From Mucilaginibacter lappiensis (GTDB taxonomy: Bacteria; Bacteroidota; Bacteroidia; Sphingobacteriales; Sphingobacteriaceae), in assembly GCF_900155965.1 (NCBI RefSeq), contig NZ_FTMG01000001.1:744001-808000 (forward strand): 64,000 nt of DNA, given 5' to 3'. Numbering within the stretch: position 1 is the first letter of the stretch; every line of letters begins with the position of its first letter. The position numbers were made by a program, and so were the translations under genes. Of the stretch, positions 44,526 to 52,120 are shown piece by piece. The notes beneath the pieces are model-generated. The model made no database searches, was not told the DNA's origin, and was given only the letters and a program-made list of their open reading frames with translations.

Positions 44526-45854
44526 TTATACATTTAATTCCCAGCCTTTTTCATACTCCCGGCTCCATAATTTGGTGGCTTCCGGGTCGTTTAAGATATG
44601 TCCATTTGATGGATCTACGTGCAACACCCTGTCAACCCGGTATGATATATTACCCAATTGAGGCAATAATGTCGACTTGAACCCAGTTTCAATCGGGCAG
44701 TTTAAAGCAGTTTTGCCCCTTATAGCGTCGATAAAGTTCTGCATGTGCAAGCCATCCAGCGCTTCGGTAGGGCTTACTTTGTTGTTAGCATCAACCTTGG
44801 TATCGTCTTTAACATCCTTTACCAGTTTGTTATCGCCATCATAAACCTGGTAACCATTGCCGCCACCATAAAATAAGGTTCCTTTATCACCATAAAATAT
44901 CACTCCCCTGCCTATCTTTTCAATTCCAAACCCGTTGCAGCTGCGGCTTTCCCACTCGGCAGCGGTATTGTTGGGGAAGTTGTATAGGATATTTTGCGTA
45001 TCAGGTGTTTGCCAATCATCATTAAAATGGAAACGACCACCAGTAGAAACCACCTTATTCGGAAAATCAACACCCAGCCCCCAGCGGATCACATCCAGTT
45101 CATGGGTACCATTATTCAAAGCCTCACCTGTTCCCCAGTTCCAAAGCCAGTGCCAGTTATAATGGATCAGGTTATCGCGATAAGCAACACGCGGTGCCGG
45201 GCCCTGCCAAAGGTCATAGTTCAGGTTTTCAGGTACGGCTACTTCCTTACCATACCCCATGCTTGGCCGATGGTTAGTATACCAGCCTTTGGCATAATAA
45301 GCCCGACCGATAACTCCTTCATGCAGTTCCTTCACCAGAGCCTGCACATTAGTAAATGAACGGCGCTGGCTACCCATTTGCACCAATTTATTGTACTTTT
45401 TGGATGCAGCAACCGCCATTTCGCCCTCATGCGGGTTATGGCTGCAAGGTTTTTCTACATAAACATGTTTACCCGCCTGACAGGCCATAATGGTGGCCGG
45501 GGCATGCCAGTGATCAGGCGCGGCAATCACAACCGCGTCAATTTCCTTGATCTCGAGCATTTTACGGATATCGGTAATGCCCTGTGGTTTTTTACCGGTA
45601 ATTTTGAATATCTCATTAATGGTTTTTTCAACCACCTTGGAGTCCACATCACATATATATCCTATTTCAACGTTAGGTATACGGGCAAAGCTTTGAGCCA
45701 GGTAAAGCCCGCGGCTATTGGTTCCCATCATCCCTAACACTACCTTATCATTTGGCGACCCTGTAAAAACCCCCGCTTTTGATAGCTCGGGTGTAAGCAG
45801 GAAGCAGGTACCTGCTAATGAAGTTGTCTGGATGAACTTTCTACGGCTAATCAT
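44526..45854 (-). CDS. Tat-exported Gfo/Idh/MocA oxidoreductase
   Basis: The 442-residue protein begins MISRRKFIQTTSLAG, a Tat signal with twin arginines. The Rossmann part starts VVLGMMGTNSRGLYLAQSFA, and VYVEKPCSHNPHEGE is the EKP motif of the family, with the catalytic lysine. The C-terminal substrate domain contains WHWLWNWGTGEALNNGTHEL, which belongs to the group acting on glycosides in the periplasm. It is likely to carry tightly bound NAD and oxidise a sugar at C3. It leads the operon with the double DUF1080 gene. Confidence 0.92.
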   Translation of the reverse strand: MISRRKFIQTTSLAGTCFLLTPELSKAGVFTGSPNDKVVLGMMGTNSRGLYLAQSFARIPNVEIGYICDVDSKVVEKTINEIFKITGKKPQGITDIRKMLEIKEIDAVVIAAPDHWHAPATIMACQAGKHVYVEKPCSHNPHEGEMAVAASKKYNKLVQMGSQRRSFTNVQALVKELHEGVIGRAYYAKGWYTNHRPSMGYGKEVAVPENLNYDLWQGPAPRVAYRDNLIHYNWHWLWNWGTGEALNNGTHELDVIRWGLGVDFPNKVVSTGGRFHFNDDWQTPDTQNILYNFPNNTAAEWESRSCNGFGIEKIGRGVIFYGDKGTLFYGGGNGYQVYDGDNKLVKDVKDDTKVDANNKVSPTEALDGLHMQNFIDAIRGKTALNCPIETGFKSTLLPQLGNISYRVDRVLHVDPSNGHILNDPEATKLWSREYEKGWELNV

Positions 45855-46443
45855 ATCTAAAATCGGTTAATTGGTTTATACCCTATTACTTGCGTAAGCA
45901 AATATGGCAAATTACCTAAGTTTTAGAAAGCATTTAAAGAAAATGAACAACTTTTTTTCAAAATGGCCTGTAACTTAACTGTGACTTAAAACAGCCTCTA
46001 AAACAATCATTTAAAGAAAAGGCCAAAACATAGCAGGCTGGATCGGGAGTCAGCTTTAGGTTTAAGTTAAATATATTATCAAAATATTTAACGGATAGAG
46101 TAAAAAATGATGCCCGGTACAAAACTTTTTAAAGTTTTATTTTAACACTTTTTAGGACAAAAACCGGGGCTAAATGGCTCAAAAGCTGCTCAAAATTCAC
46201 TCAAAACCATCGGTTTTAACACTTTTTAACAAATCACCGACAGGATTTATTGGATTTAAAAAGATTTACAAAATTGGTTATCAAATAACTACATACCAAA
46301 TGGCCGGTTTTTGGGCAGTATTTCTCTTTAACAAAACAGCCCGATTTTCCTTTTTGCAAGAAAAACCGGGCTGTTGTATATACAAATATACGCATTTAAG
46401 TCCGGAGTTTTAAGTCATCGGCCTAAAGCACTATGCGTATTTT
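45855..46443. other. 589-bp intergenic stretch
   Basis: The stretch lies upstream of the Gfo/Idh gene. It carries a 15-bp direct repeat TTTTAACACTTTTTA (46140-46154 and 46214-46228) and, near its right end, the terminator of the next gene. A 79-codon frame at 46174-46413 crosses that terminator and resembles no family, so it is not called. Confidence 0.6.
46335..46375 (-). terminator. Terminator after the peptidoglycan-binding gene
   Basis: AACAGCCCGATTTT (46335-46348) pairs with 46362-46375 with one mismatch in 14. On the minus strand the hairpin is followed by TTTTGTT. It is 69 bp downstream of the stop. Confidence 0.75.
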
Positions 46444-47262
46444 TTAAATTAAACCCTGTATCGAAAATACATCCAGTTTGGAATTTTGGAAATTGCGGAC
46501 GCGCTTATACACGCCATTCCCGTTGCTGCTGCCATCGTTATTGGTATTACCTTCAATGGTTTCAAACACATCGCCATTAACAGCGGTAATAATGCCGGTA
46601 TGTATCCAGTCGTAAGTAGTTTTTTCCAGCAGGAATATATCACCCGGCTTTACGATCGATGGATTACTGCGCACAGCAGCGTAACGACTCAGGATACCTT
46701 TTTGAATCCCCGTGGTGGCGACGGTATCGCAACTATAAGACAAAGGCATCAGCGTACGAAAATCTTTACCGAGCTGACTGGCGGCCTGATCTAAAATGGT
46801 TTGCACAAAGCCCATGCACCAAAACCATGGCGTACCCTCCATACCATCCATATAACTGCGTACCCAGGGGCCGCTGTTACTCTGCCCTTTAATGGTGAGT
46901 TCAAAAGGTGCATTATTAAGATGCTGAAAGGCGGTGTTTACTACCAAAGTGCGCAAATCAGTACCAACTACAACACCCGTAAAGGCGTTTAGCATTGGTC
47001 TTGATAATTCGGTAAAAAGGGCAATATCAGCAATACCTGTTTGCGGTAAACTTTTGGCTAGTTGAAAGGCATTCACCGCGGCCTGCGTAGCCGGACCAAA
47101 ATCACCGTCGATACCGGTAGCAGTACCTGCCGATGGGTTCACCATAGCGTATAAGTTAAGCCAGCTTTGTACCTTCATTACATCTTTTACGGTATTGGTG
47201 CTTCCGCCCCTTTGCTGGGTGCCCGTTATAACTATTTCTTTCAGGTATTGCTTTTTAACCAT
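46444..47262 (-). CDS. Peptidoglycan-binding protein with a CHAP-like cysteine-peptidase domain
   Basis: A 272-residue protein without a clear signal peptide. Residues about 25-90 form a PG_binding_1 domain (VKDVMKVQSWLNLYA, GIDGDFGPATQAAVNAFQLA). The C-terminal part looks like a CHAP/NlpC-like fold: WFWCMGFVQTILD carries a likely nucleophile cysteine (near residue 148), and THTG-like WIHTGIITAVNGDVFETIEG has the histidine. TNNDGSSNGNGVYKR follows, as seen in CHAP proteins. It may cleave peptidoglycan or act as a toxin-like lysin; without a signal peptide, its export route is unclear. Confidence 0.8.
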   Translation of the reverse strand: MVKKQYLKEIVITGTQQRGGSTNTVKDVMKVQSWLNLYAMVNPSAGTATGIDGDFGPATQAAVNAFQLAKSLPQTGIADIALFTELSRPMLNAFTGVVVGTDLRTLVVNTAFQHLNNAPFELTIKGQSNSGPWVRSYMDGMEGTPWFWCMGFVQTILDQAASQLGKDFRTLMPLSYSCDTVATTGIQKGILSRYAAVRSNPSIVKPGDIFLLEKTTYDWIHTGIITAVNGDVFETIEGNTNNDGSSNGNGVYKRVRNFQNSKLDVFSIQGLI

Positions 47263-47565
47263 CGCCGTTATAGATTTAAAGTGATAAGGTTTAGGTTTGA
47301 TCCCTATTATTTTTAAAAGCCCGTTAAACAGCTATTAAACAGGAACTATTTACTGCATAAAATTAAACCATATCCCATAATTTTATACAGGTAATTATAC
47401 CCTATTGCATACGTAATTTTACGCATAAAGTTACCTGCAGGGCATACAAATAGAAAGTCTTTGTCCTTGATGGAAAACCCAGTTGCTTTTTAATAATAAT
47501 ACGGGCATCAAAAACTACAATTTTATTTTGGGCGTTGATGTTAAGCAACTCTTACAAACGTCTTT
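47263..47565. other. 303-bp gap between divergent genes
   Basis: AT-rich promoter region for the peptidoglycan-binding gene and the MutS-like gene. I see no strong hairpin or conserved site. Confidence 0.55.
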
Positions 47566-48899
47566 ATGAATTTCGACATTGACAAGCAAACACTAAATGA
47601 TTTGGCCATATTTCAAAACAACAATTCCCGCCAATCAGTATATAGTCTTTTCGGCCACACCCATACAATTGGTGGTAACGAAGCGTTGCAAGACATGTTC
47701 AACAAACCACTCAGCAATCCTATTCACATTAAAGAAAGATTGGAAGTGTTTTTGTATATGGAGGAGCACGATATTAAAATCAGCTTCAATAGAAACGATT
47801 ATGACTTTGTAGAATTTTATTTAAAAAAACATGATCATGCTCAACCATTTTCAGTTATAACCGGGTTTCTGAAAAAAATCATATATGCTTTTAAGTTCAA
47901 TGATCATGATTATTACGTAATTCAAACCGGAATAGAAAGTACGCTATCGATATTGGATAGCTTAATAAAATTCGCTGATACATTACAGGGCCATCTGCCT
48001 AAAAAAATACAGGAATTCCGCACCGTTATTTTAAATACTTTCCAACCGGCAGAATTTGCATGGCTAAAACAGTTGATCCAAAAACCCCATCGCAGTGCTA
48101 CAGAGATAGCGAAAGCCGACCGCTTTTTCAGACAACTGGCTTATGAGCGAATGAAGATTTTGTTAAATGTTGCTTATCAATTAGATGTTTATCAATCTGT
48201 TGGTGAAAGTGGTAAGACACTCGGTTTCACATTTCCTGTAGTTAATGAAAATAACGCAACGGGATTAATTATAAAGGGCTTATTCCATCCGTTTATTGTC
48301 CATGCTAAAAGCAACGACATCGAATTTAGTCCCGATAAAAATGTTTGTTTTATTACGGGCACCAATATGGCGGGAAAATCATCCCTGCTTAAATCAATTG
48401 GAATTGCAATCTATTTATCGCAATTAGGCTTCCCGGTGCCTGCGAAAAGTATGATGACTCCTGCATTTAAAGGGTTGATTACAACCATAAACTTAGCCGA
48501 CGATGTAGAGCAGGGACATAGCCACTTTTATAAAGAAGTATTACGGGTTAAGCATGTGGCCGAAAAATTAAATCAGTCAAAAGGTATTTTCGTTATTTTC
48601 GACGAACTGTTCAGAGGGACAAATGTTAAAGATGCCTATGATGCCTCGTTGGCCATAATAGCTGCCTTTGCCGAAGTAAAAACCTGCTTTTTTGTAGTTT
48701 CTACCCATATTATTGAGGTTGCGCATGAATTATCAGCCATTGAAAATATCAATTTTCGATATATGGAACCATTTTTGAAGATACCAACCCGGTAAATACT
48801 TATAAACTTAAAGAAGGCATTACCGAAGAACGATTAGGAATGTGGATTGTAAAAAATGAACGGATTGTGGAAATCATAAAAAACGCTTTAAAACCCTAG
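47566..48899 (+). pseudogene. MutS-family ATPase, frameshifted near the 3' end
   Basis: Frame 47566-48795 encodes 409 residues of a short MutS-like ATPase (connector and ATPase domains, without the mismatch-recognition domain). The Walker A loop is TGTNMAGKSS, the Walker B is IFVIFDELFRG, and NLADDVEQGHSHFYKEV is the ST-like signature. After Met399-Glu400 the frame changes: read one base earlier from 48768, it continues TIFEDTNPVNTYKLKEGITE and on to a stop at 48897-48899. That continuation (about 43 residues) fits the family C-terminus, whereas the called end (PFLKIPTR) does not. A single missing A is the simplest cause. It is either a true pseudogene or a sequence error. The role of such short MutS proteins is not known. 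Confidence 0.85.
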
Positions 48900-48981
48900 T
48901 ATTGCTTAGGTATTCATTAATGACGCTAATTAATTATTGGATTCCCCAATTAGGCTTATTCGTAATAACCTTTTATTACCA

Positions 48982-49329
48982 TTACCGCTCCTCATACTCC
49001 CCGATGAGTTTTTGGGTAGCCCGGTTACGCCAGGCAGTGATCAGTAATTCTTTCAGATCATCGGGTGATACGGTTTCGAGCCGCACCAGCATGTACTTGT
49101 AGTTCCGGTAATGATCTGTTATAAAAAAGGTATGCGAGTCGGCGGCCATCCATTTCTCCCGTTCAAGGGTATGCAGAGCTACCAGTTCATCTTTTAGCTT
49201 CACATTGGCCATTATTTTTTTATTTACATAAAACGCAGGGTCCTCAAAGTGCATTTTTTCGGTTACTCCCGGCAGCGGTAGTAAGGTAGCGCGCATAAAC
49301 TGCATAAAGGTGAGCATGTCTGTAGCCAT
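48982..49329 (-). CDS. MmcQ/YjbR-family DNA-binding-like protein
   Basis: A 115-residue single-domain protein. It shows the YjbR pattern: LPGVTEKMHFEDPAFYVNKK then IMANVKLKDELVALHT and DHYRNYKYMLVRLETV, ending with LKELLITAWRNRATQK. The fold has a positively charged cleft, and DNA binding has been proposed for the family. No operon partner is evident. The gap towards the upstream aldo/keto reductase holds an inverted repeat. Confidence 0.88.
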   Translation of the reverse strand: MATDMLTFMQFMRATLLPLPGVTEKMHFEDPAFYVNKKIMANVKLKDELVALHTLEREKWMAADSHTFFITDHYRNYKYMLVRLETVSPDDLKELLITAWRNRATQKLIGEYEER

Positions 49330-49335
49330 GATAAT

Positions 49336-49445
49336 GAGTCAAGATGCTAGAGTCAAGAACCAAGAATATCATATCTATAAAAAAGCTGACATTTTTATCT
49401 TCAGCATTCTTTTTCTTGATTCCTGGTTCTTGACTCTTGGTTCTT
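49336..49445. repeat. Inverted repeat, AGTCAAGAATCAAG family (copy 1)
   Basis: The core AGAGTCAAGAACCA (49349-49362) has its exact reverse complement at 49424-49437. Longer arms of repeated AGTCAAGA and AACCAAGA words extend to 49336 and 49445. It lies between the yjbR-like start and the stop of the aldo/keto reductase. Confidence 0.85.
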
Positions 49446-49447
49446 AA

Positions 49448-50479
49448 TTAATACTTTACCGGCAACGGATTTAACGTTGTGTTCTGGCGTTGGTGCCAGT
49501 ACGGATATATTGGATCAACTTCACTGGCGGTATCCAGCTTTTTAACCTGTTCTGTGGTCAGGTTCCAGCCAATGGCGGCCAGGTTTTGTTTTAGCTGTTC
49601 TTCATTGCGGGCACCTATCACCAGGTTAGCCACAGTTGGTCTTTGTAACAGCCAGTTTAATGATACCTGCGCAACCGATTTACCGGTTTCTTCAGCAACT
49701 TCATCCAGTGCGTCAACAATATTATATAGGTGTTCAAAATTGGTTGCAGGTCCATGGCTGCCGCCTTGTACCGTTCTGGAATTTTCCGGAATAGGCTGCC
49801 CTCTTCTAAATTTACCACTTAACTGCCCCGATGCCAGCGGGCTCCAAACTATGGTACTCACTTTTTGATCAATACCCAATGGCATCAGCTCCCACTCAAA
49901 CTCGCGGTTGAGTAAGGAATAATAAGCCTGATGTGCCACATACCTGCTCCAGCCATAACGCTCAGATACCGACAGGGACTTCATCAAGTGCCAGCCCGAA
50001 AAGTTAGAGGCCGCTATATAACGGATCTTACCACTGGTTACCAGATCGTCAAGGGCACGCAAGGTTTCCTCAACGGGTGTGGTACCATCAAAACCGTGCA
50101 TATGGTAAACATCAATATGATCGGTATTTAAGCGGCGCAAACTGGCTTCGCATTGCTGTATCAGATGATAACGGGATGAACCATAATCGTTGGCGCCATC
50201 GCCCATGGTAAAAGTAGCTTTTGACGAAATAAGTACCCGGTTGCGTAAACCTTCTAACGCCTGACCTAATATTTCTTCCGATAACCCACGCGAGTAAACG
50301 TTAGCCGTATCAAAAAAATTAACGCCCGCATCAAGGCAAAGGTTGATCAGTTTTTTAGCCTCCTCCACCTGCGTGCTTCCCCAGGCTTTAAAAAATTCGT
50401 TACCGCCGCCAAAAGTGGCCGTTCCAAAACTCAATACGGGTACTTTTAATCCCGATGCTCCTAATTGTCTGTATTCCAT
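49448..50479 (-). CDS. Aldo/keto reductase
   Basis: From the ATG at 50479 the product is 343 residues; 13 upstream codons are not conserved. It is a (beta/alpha)8 AKR with the catalytic tetrad visible: Asp and Tyr in FFDTANVYSRG, Lys in RVLISSKATFT, His in VYHMHGFDG. NFSGWHLMKSLSVSERYGW and the NADPH-binding VIGARNEEQLKQNL near the C-terminus complete the pattern. It resembles the AKR11/YajO/GSP69-like group that reduces aldehydes or sugars. It stands between two copies of the same repeat family. Confidence 0.94.
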   Translation of the reverse strand: MEYRQLGASGLKVPVLSFGTATFGGGNEFFKAWGSTQVEEAKKLINLCLDAGVNFFDTANVYSRGLSEEILGQALEGLRNRVLISSKATFTMGDGANDYGSSRYHLIQQCEASLRRLNTDHIDVYHMHGFDGTTPVEETLRALDDLVTSGKIRYIAASNFSGWHLMKSLSVSERYGWSRYVAHQAYYSLLNREFEWELMPLGIDQKVSTIVWSPLASGQLSGKFRRGQPIPENSRTVQGGSHGPATNFEHLYNIVDALDEVAEETGKSVAQVSLNWLLQRPTVANLVIGARNEEQLKQNLAAIGWNLTTEQVKKLDTASEVDPIYPYWHQRQNTTLNPLPVKY

Positions 50480-50517
50480 AGTGTGGTATTTTTTGATGTA
50501 ACGCGGAAAAAGATGCA

Positions 50518-50605
50518 AGAATTAAGAGTCAAGAATCAAGACAATTGAAAAAGGATCAAGCATGCAGTTAACCCGTTATCGTTTTTCTTCTTGACTCTTG
50601 ATTCT
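50518..50605. repeat. Inverted repeat, AGTCAAGAATCAAG family (copy 2)
   Basis: The arms AGAATTAAGAGTCAAGAA (50518-50535) and 50588-50605 match at 17 of 18 positions, with about 52 nt between them. Further copies of the words follow on the right to about 50630. It is in the divergent gap between the aldo/keto reductase and the CDGSH gene. Confidence 0.85.
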
Positions 50606-50758
50606 AATATCTTGATTCTTCTTCCTTAACTCTTAACAAAGCTAAAACTTATGTGTTTCGACATTAAGTTTTACGCATCATTCATTTGTCATTTGTAGTT
50701 ATGATTTGCCACAATCCGGAACAACTCTAAATAAGAAATAGCCCATTTACAGATAGCG

Positions 50759-50793
50759 CCATGTGTTAACTTTGGCAAAAAATTAACACATGG
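50759..50793 (+). promoter_or_regulatory. Inverted repeat spanning the CDGSH promoter and start codon
   Basis: CCATGTGTTAA (50759-50769) and TTAACACATGG (50783-50793) are exact reverse complements around 13 nt. The predicted -7 element TAACTTTG (50767-50774) begins in the left arm and extends into the spacer, and the start codon (50790-50792) is in the right arm. A protein bound here would cover both promoter and start. It could also be a short mRNA hairpin if the transcript starts upstream. Confidence 0.6.
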
Positions 50794-51014
50794 AGAAAAC
50801 CAGACTTACCATTAATAATAACGGCTCTGTAAAAGTTGACGGAGATTTTGAAATAGTTGATGCGCAAGGCAATGTATACGGTTTACAAGGCCGTACAGTA
50901 TTATCAATTTGCCGCTGCGGCCTGTCGGCTAACAAACCATTTTGTGATGGCTCGCACAAAGGTCATTTTGAGCATGATGCCATAGCATTTGATCTGCCGC
51001 CTAAAAAGGTTTAA
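50790..51014 (+). CDS. CDGSH iron-sulfur protein
   Basis: This 74-residue protein has CRCGLSANKPFCDGSH near residues 45-60, the C-x-C-x(2)-S-x(3)-P-x-C-D-G-S-H pattern of CDGSH (NEET) proteins, with three cysteines and one histidine binding a [2Fe-2S] cluster. The N-terminal part is a short beta-rich segment. It lacks a membrane segment and acts probably in the cytosol. Electron or cluster transfer is the known role of the family. It is transcribed alone, with a terminator after it. Confidence 0.95.
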   Translation: MEKTRLTINNNGSVKVDGDFEIVDAQGNVYGLQGRTVLSICRCGLSANKPFCDGSHKGHFEHDAIAFDLPPKKV

Positions 51015-51036
51015 GCAGCAGTATATAAACATTTAT

Positions 51037-51067
51037 AAAAGCTCTGGGTATAAAACCCAGGGCTTTT
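51037..51067 (+). terminator. Terminator after the CDGSH gene
   Basis: AAAAGCTCTGGGT (51037-51049) pairs with ACCCAGGGCTTTT (51055-51067) with one G-U position and a 5-nt loop. The T-run is inside the right arm. Confidence 0.8.
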
Positions 51068-51119
51068 CATTTGATACCTGCTTTACCGGATTTTTTACAG
51101 ATTTTTGAGTCATATACTG

Positions 51120-51899
51120 ATGCGTTATTTTTTCCATATAGGTTACCACGGCACAAAATACAGTGGCTGGCAAAAACACGCCGGTGTTAACAGTATTCAA
51201 TTGGTTTTAGAAACCACACTGAGCAAAATATTTAAACATACCGTTGCTATTGTCGGCTGCGGTCGCACTGATGCGCATGTACACGCGAGTCAGTTTTTTT
51301 TTCATGTTGATTTGGAGCACGAGTGGGATTTCGACCTGTTTTTCAGGCTCAATAAAATATTACCTGATGATATAGCCCTGTTTGACATTATCCCTATGCA
51401 GGGCCTGCCGCATGCCCGCTTTGATGCCGTACAACGCGCCTATGATTATTTTATCCATACCTATAAAGATCCATTCTTAAGCGGGTTCAGTTCACTGTAT
51501 CCCGAAACAAACCTGGATATCGATGCCATGAAAAGGGCTACAACACTGCTGCCTTTGTATGATGATTACCGGGCGTTCTGTAAAATGCCCGACAGGATTG
51601 ATCATACCATTTGCAGGGTATCATCGGCCGGTTTATTTGTTGATCAAAGCGGCGACAGGCTCCGGTTCCATATATCCGCGAACAGGTTTTTGAGTAAAAT
51701 GATCAGGATCATTGTTGGCCGCCTGCTGGATATTGGTCGTGGAGATATGAGTGTTGATGAATTTGAACATTATCTGGTCAGTAAACAAACGCCCCAGATT
51801 ATTATACCGGCCCACCCGCAGGGCTTATATCTTTCAAAAGTCACCTATCCATATCTTGACCTTGCCCCACGCACAAACTTTTCGGGTATGCTATTTTGA
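51120..51899 (+). CDS. truA: tRNA pseudouridine synthase A
   Basis: From the ATG at 51120 the product is 259 residues. An upstream TTG start is less likely. RYFFHIGYHGTKYSGWQ opens the N-terminal domain, and GCGRTDAHVHASQFFFHVD holds the catalytic aspartate. FHISANRFLSKMIRIIVGRL is the conserved C-terminal helix. TruA makes pseudouridine at positions 38-40 of tRNA. The only neighbours are the CDGSH gene and the helicase-like gene. Confidence 0.95.
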   Translation: MRYFFHIGYHGTKYSGWQKHAGVNSIQLVLETTLSKIFKHTVAIVGCGRTDAHVHASQFFFHVDLEHEWDFDLFFRLNKILPDDIALFDIIPMQGLPHARFDAVQRAYDYFIHTYKDPFLSGFSSLYPETNLDIDAMKRATTLLPLYDDYRAFCKMPDRIDHTICRVSSAGLFVDQSGDRLRFHISANRFLSKMIRIIVGRLLDIGRGDMSVDEFEHYLVSKQTPQIIIPAHPQGLYLSKVTYPYLDLAPRTNFSGMLF

Positions 51900-51948
51900 T
51901 TATGCTGGCGTAGAGTAGACTTACCCGGTCTGCGCTTCGCTGGACACC

Positions 51949-52038
51949 CCTCTCTTCGCCTGCGGTGGAAAGAGGGATCAAGCATTCTTTTGTCTTTGCT
52001 CCTTTGTCCTTCCATCCTTGCTCCTTCTATCCTTGCTC
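51949..52038. repeat. CCCTCT hairpin followed by pyrimidine-rich words
   Basis: CCCTCTCTTCGCC (51949-51961) pairs imperfectly with GGTGGAAAGAGGG (51965-51977). After it, TCCTTG and CTCCTT words recur; ATCCTTGCTC occurs twice (52014-52023 and 52029-52038). It lies between truA and the helicase-like gene. Confidence 0.6.
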
Positions 52039-52084
52039 TTTTATCTATAATTCATCTTTATAAAAATATGAGCAGTTAAATTGG

Positions 52085-52092
52085 TAATTTTG
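52085..52092 (+). promoter_or_regulatory. Candidate -7 element of the helicase-like gene
   Basis: TAATTTTG matches TAnnTTTG 29 nt upstream of the start. No -33 TTTG is evident. Confidence 0.4.
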
Positions 52093-52120
52093 CCGTCTTA
52101 AATAATTAATACAATTTCTG

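Noticed and set aside
46174..46413. 79-codon plus-strand frame in the long gap
   Set aside because: It runs through a terminator hairpin and has no recognisable family; composition fits non-coding DNA.
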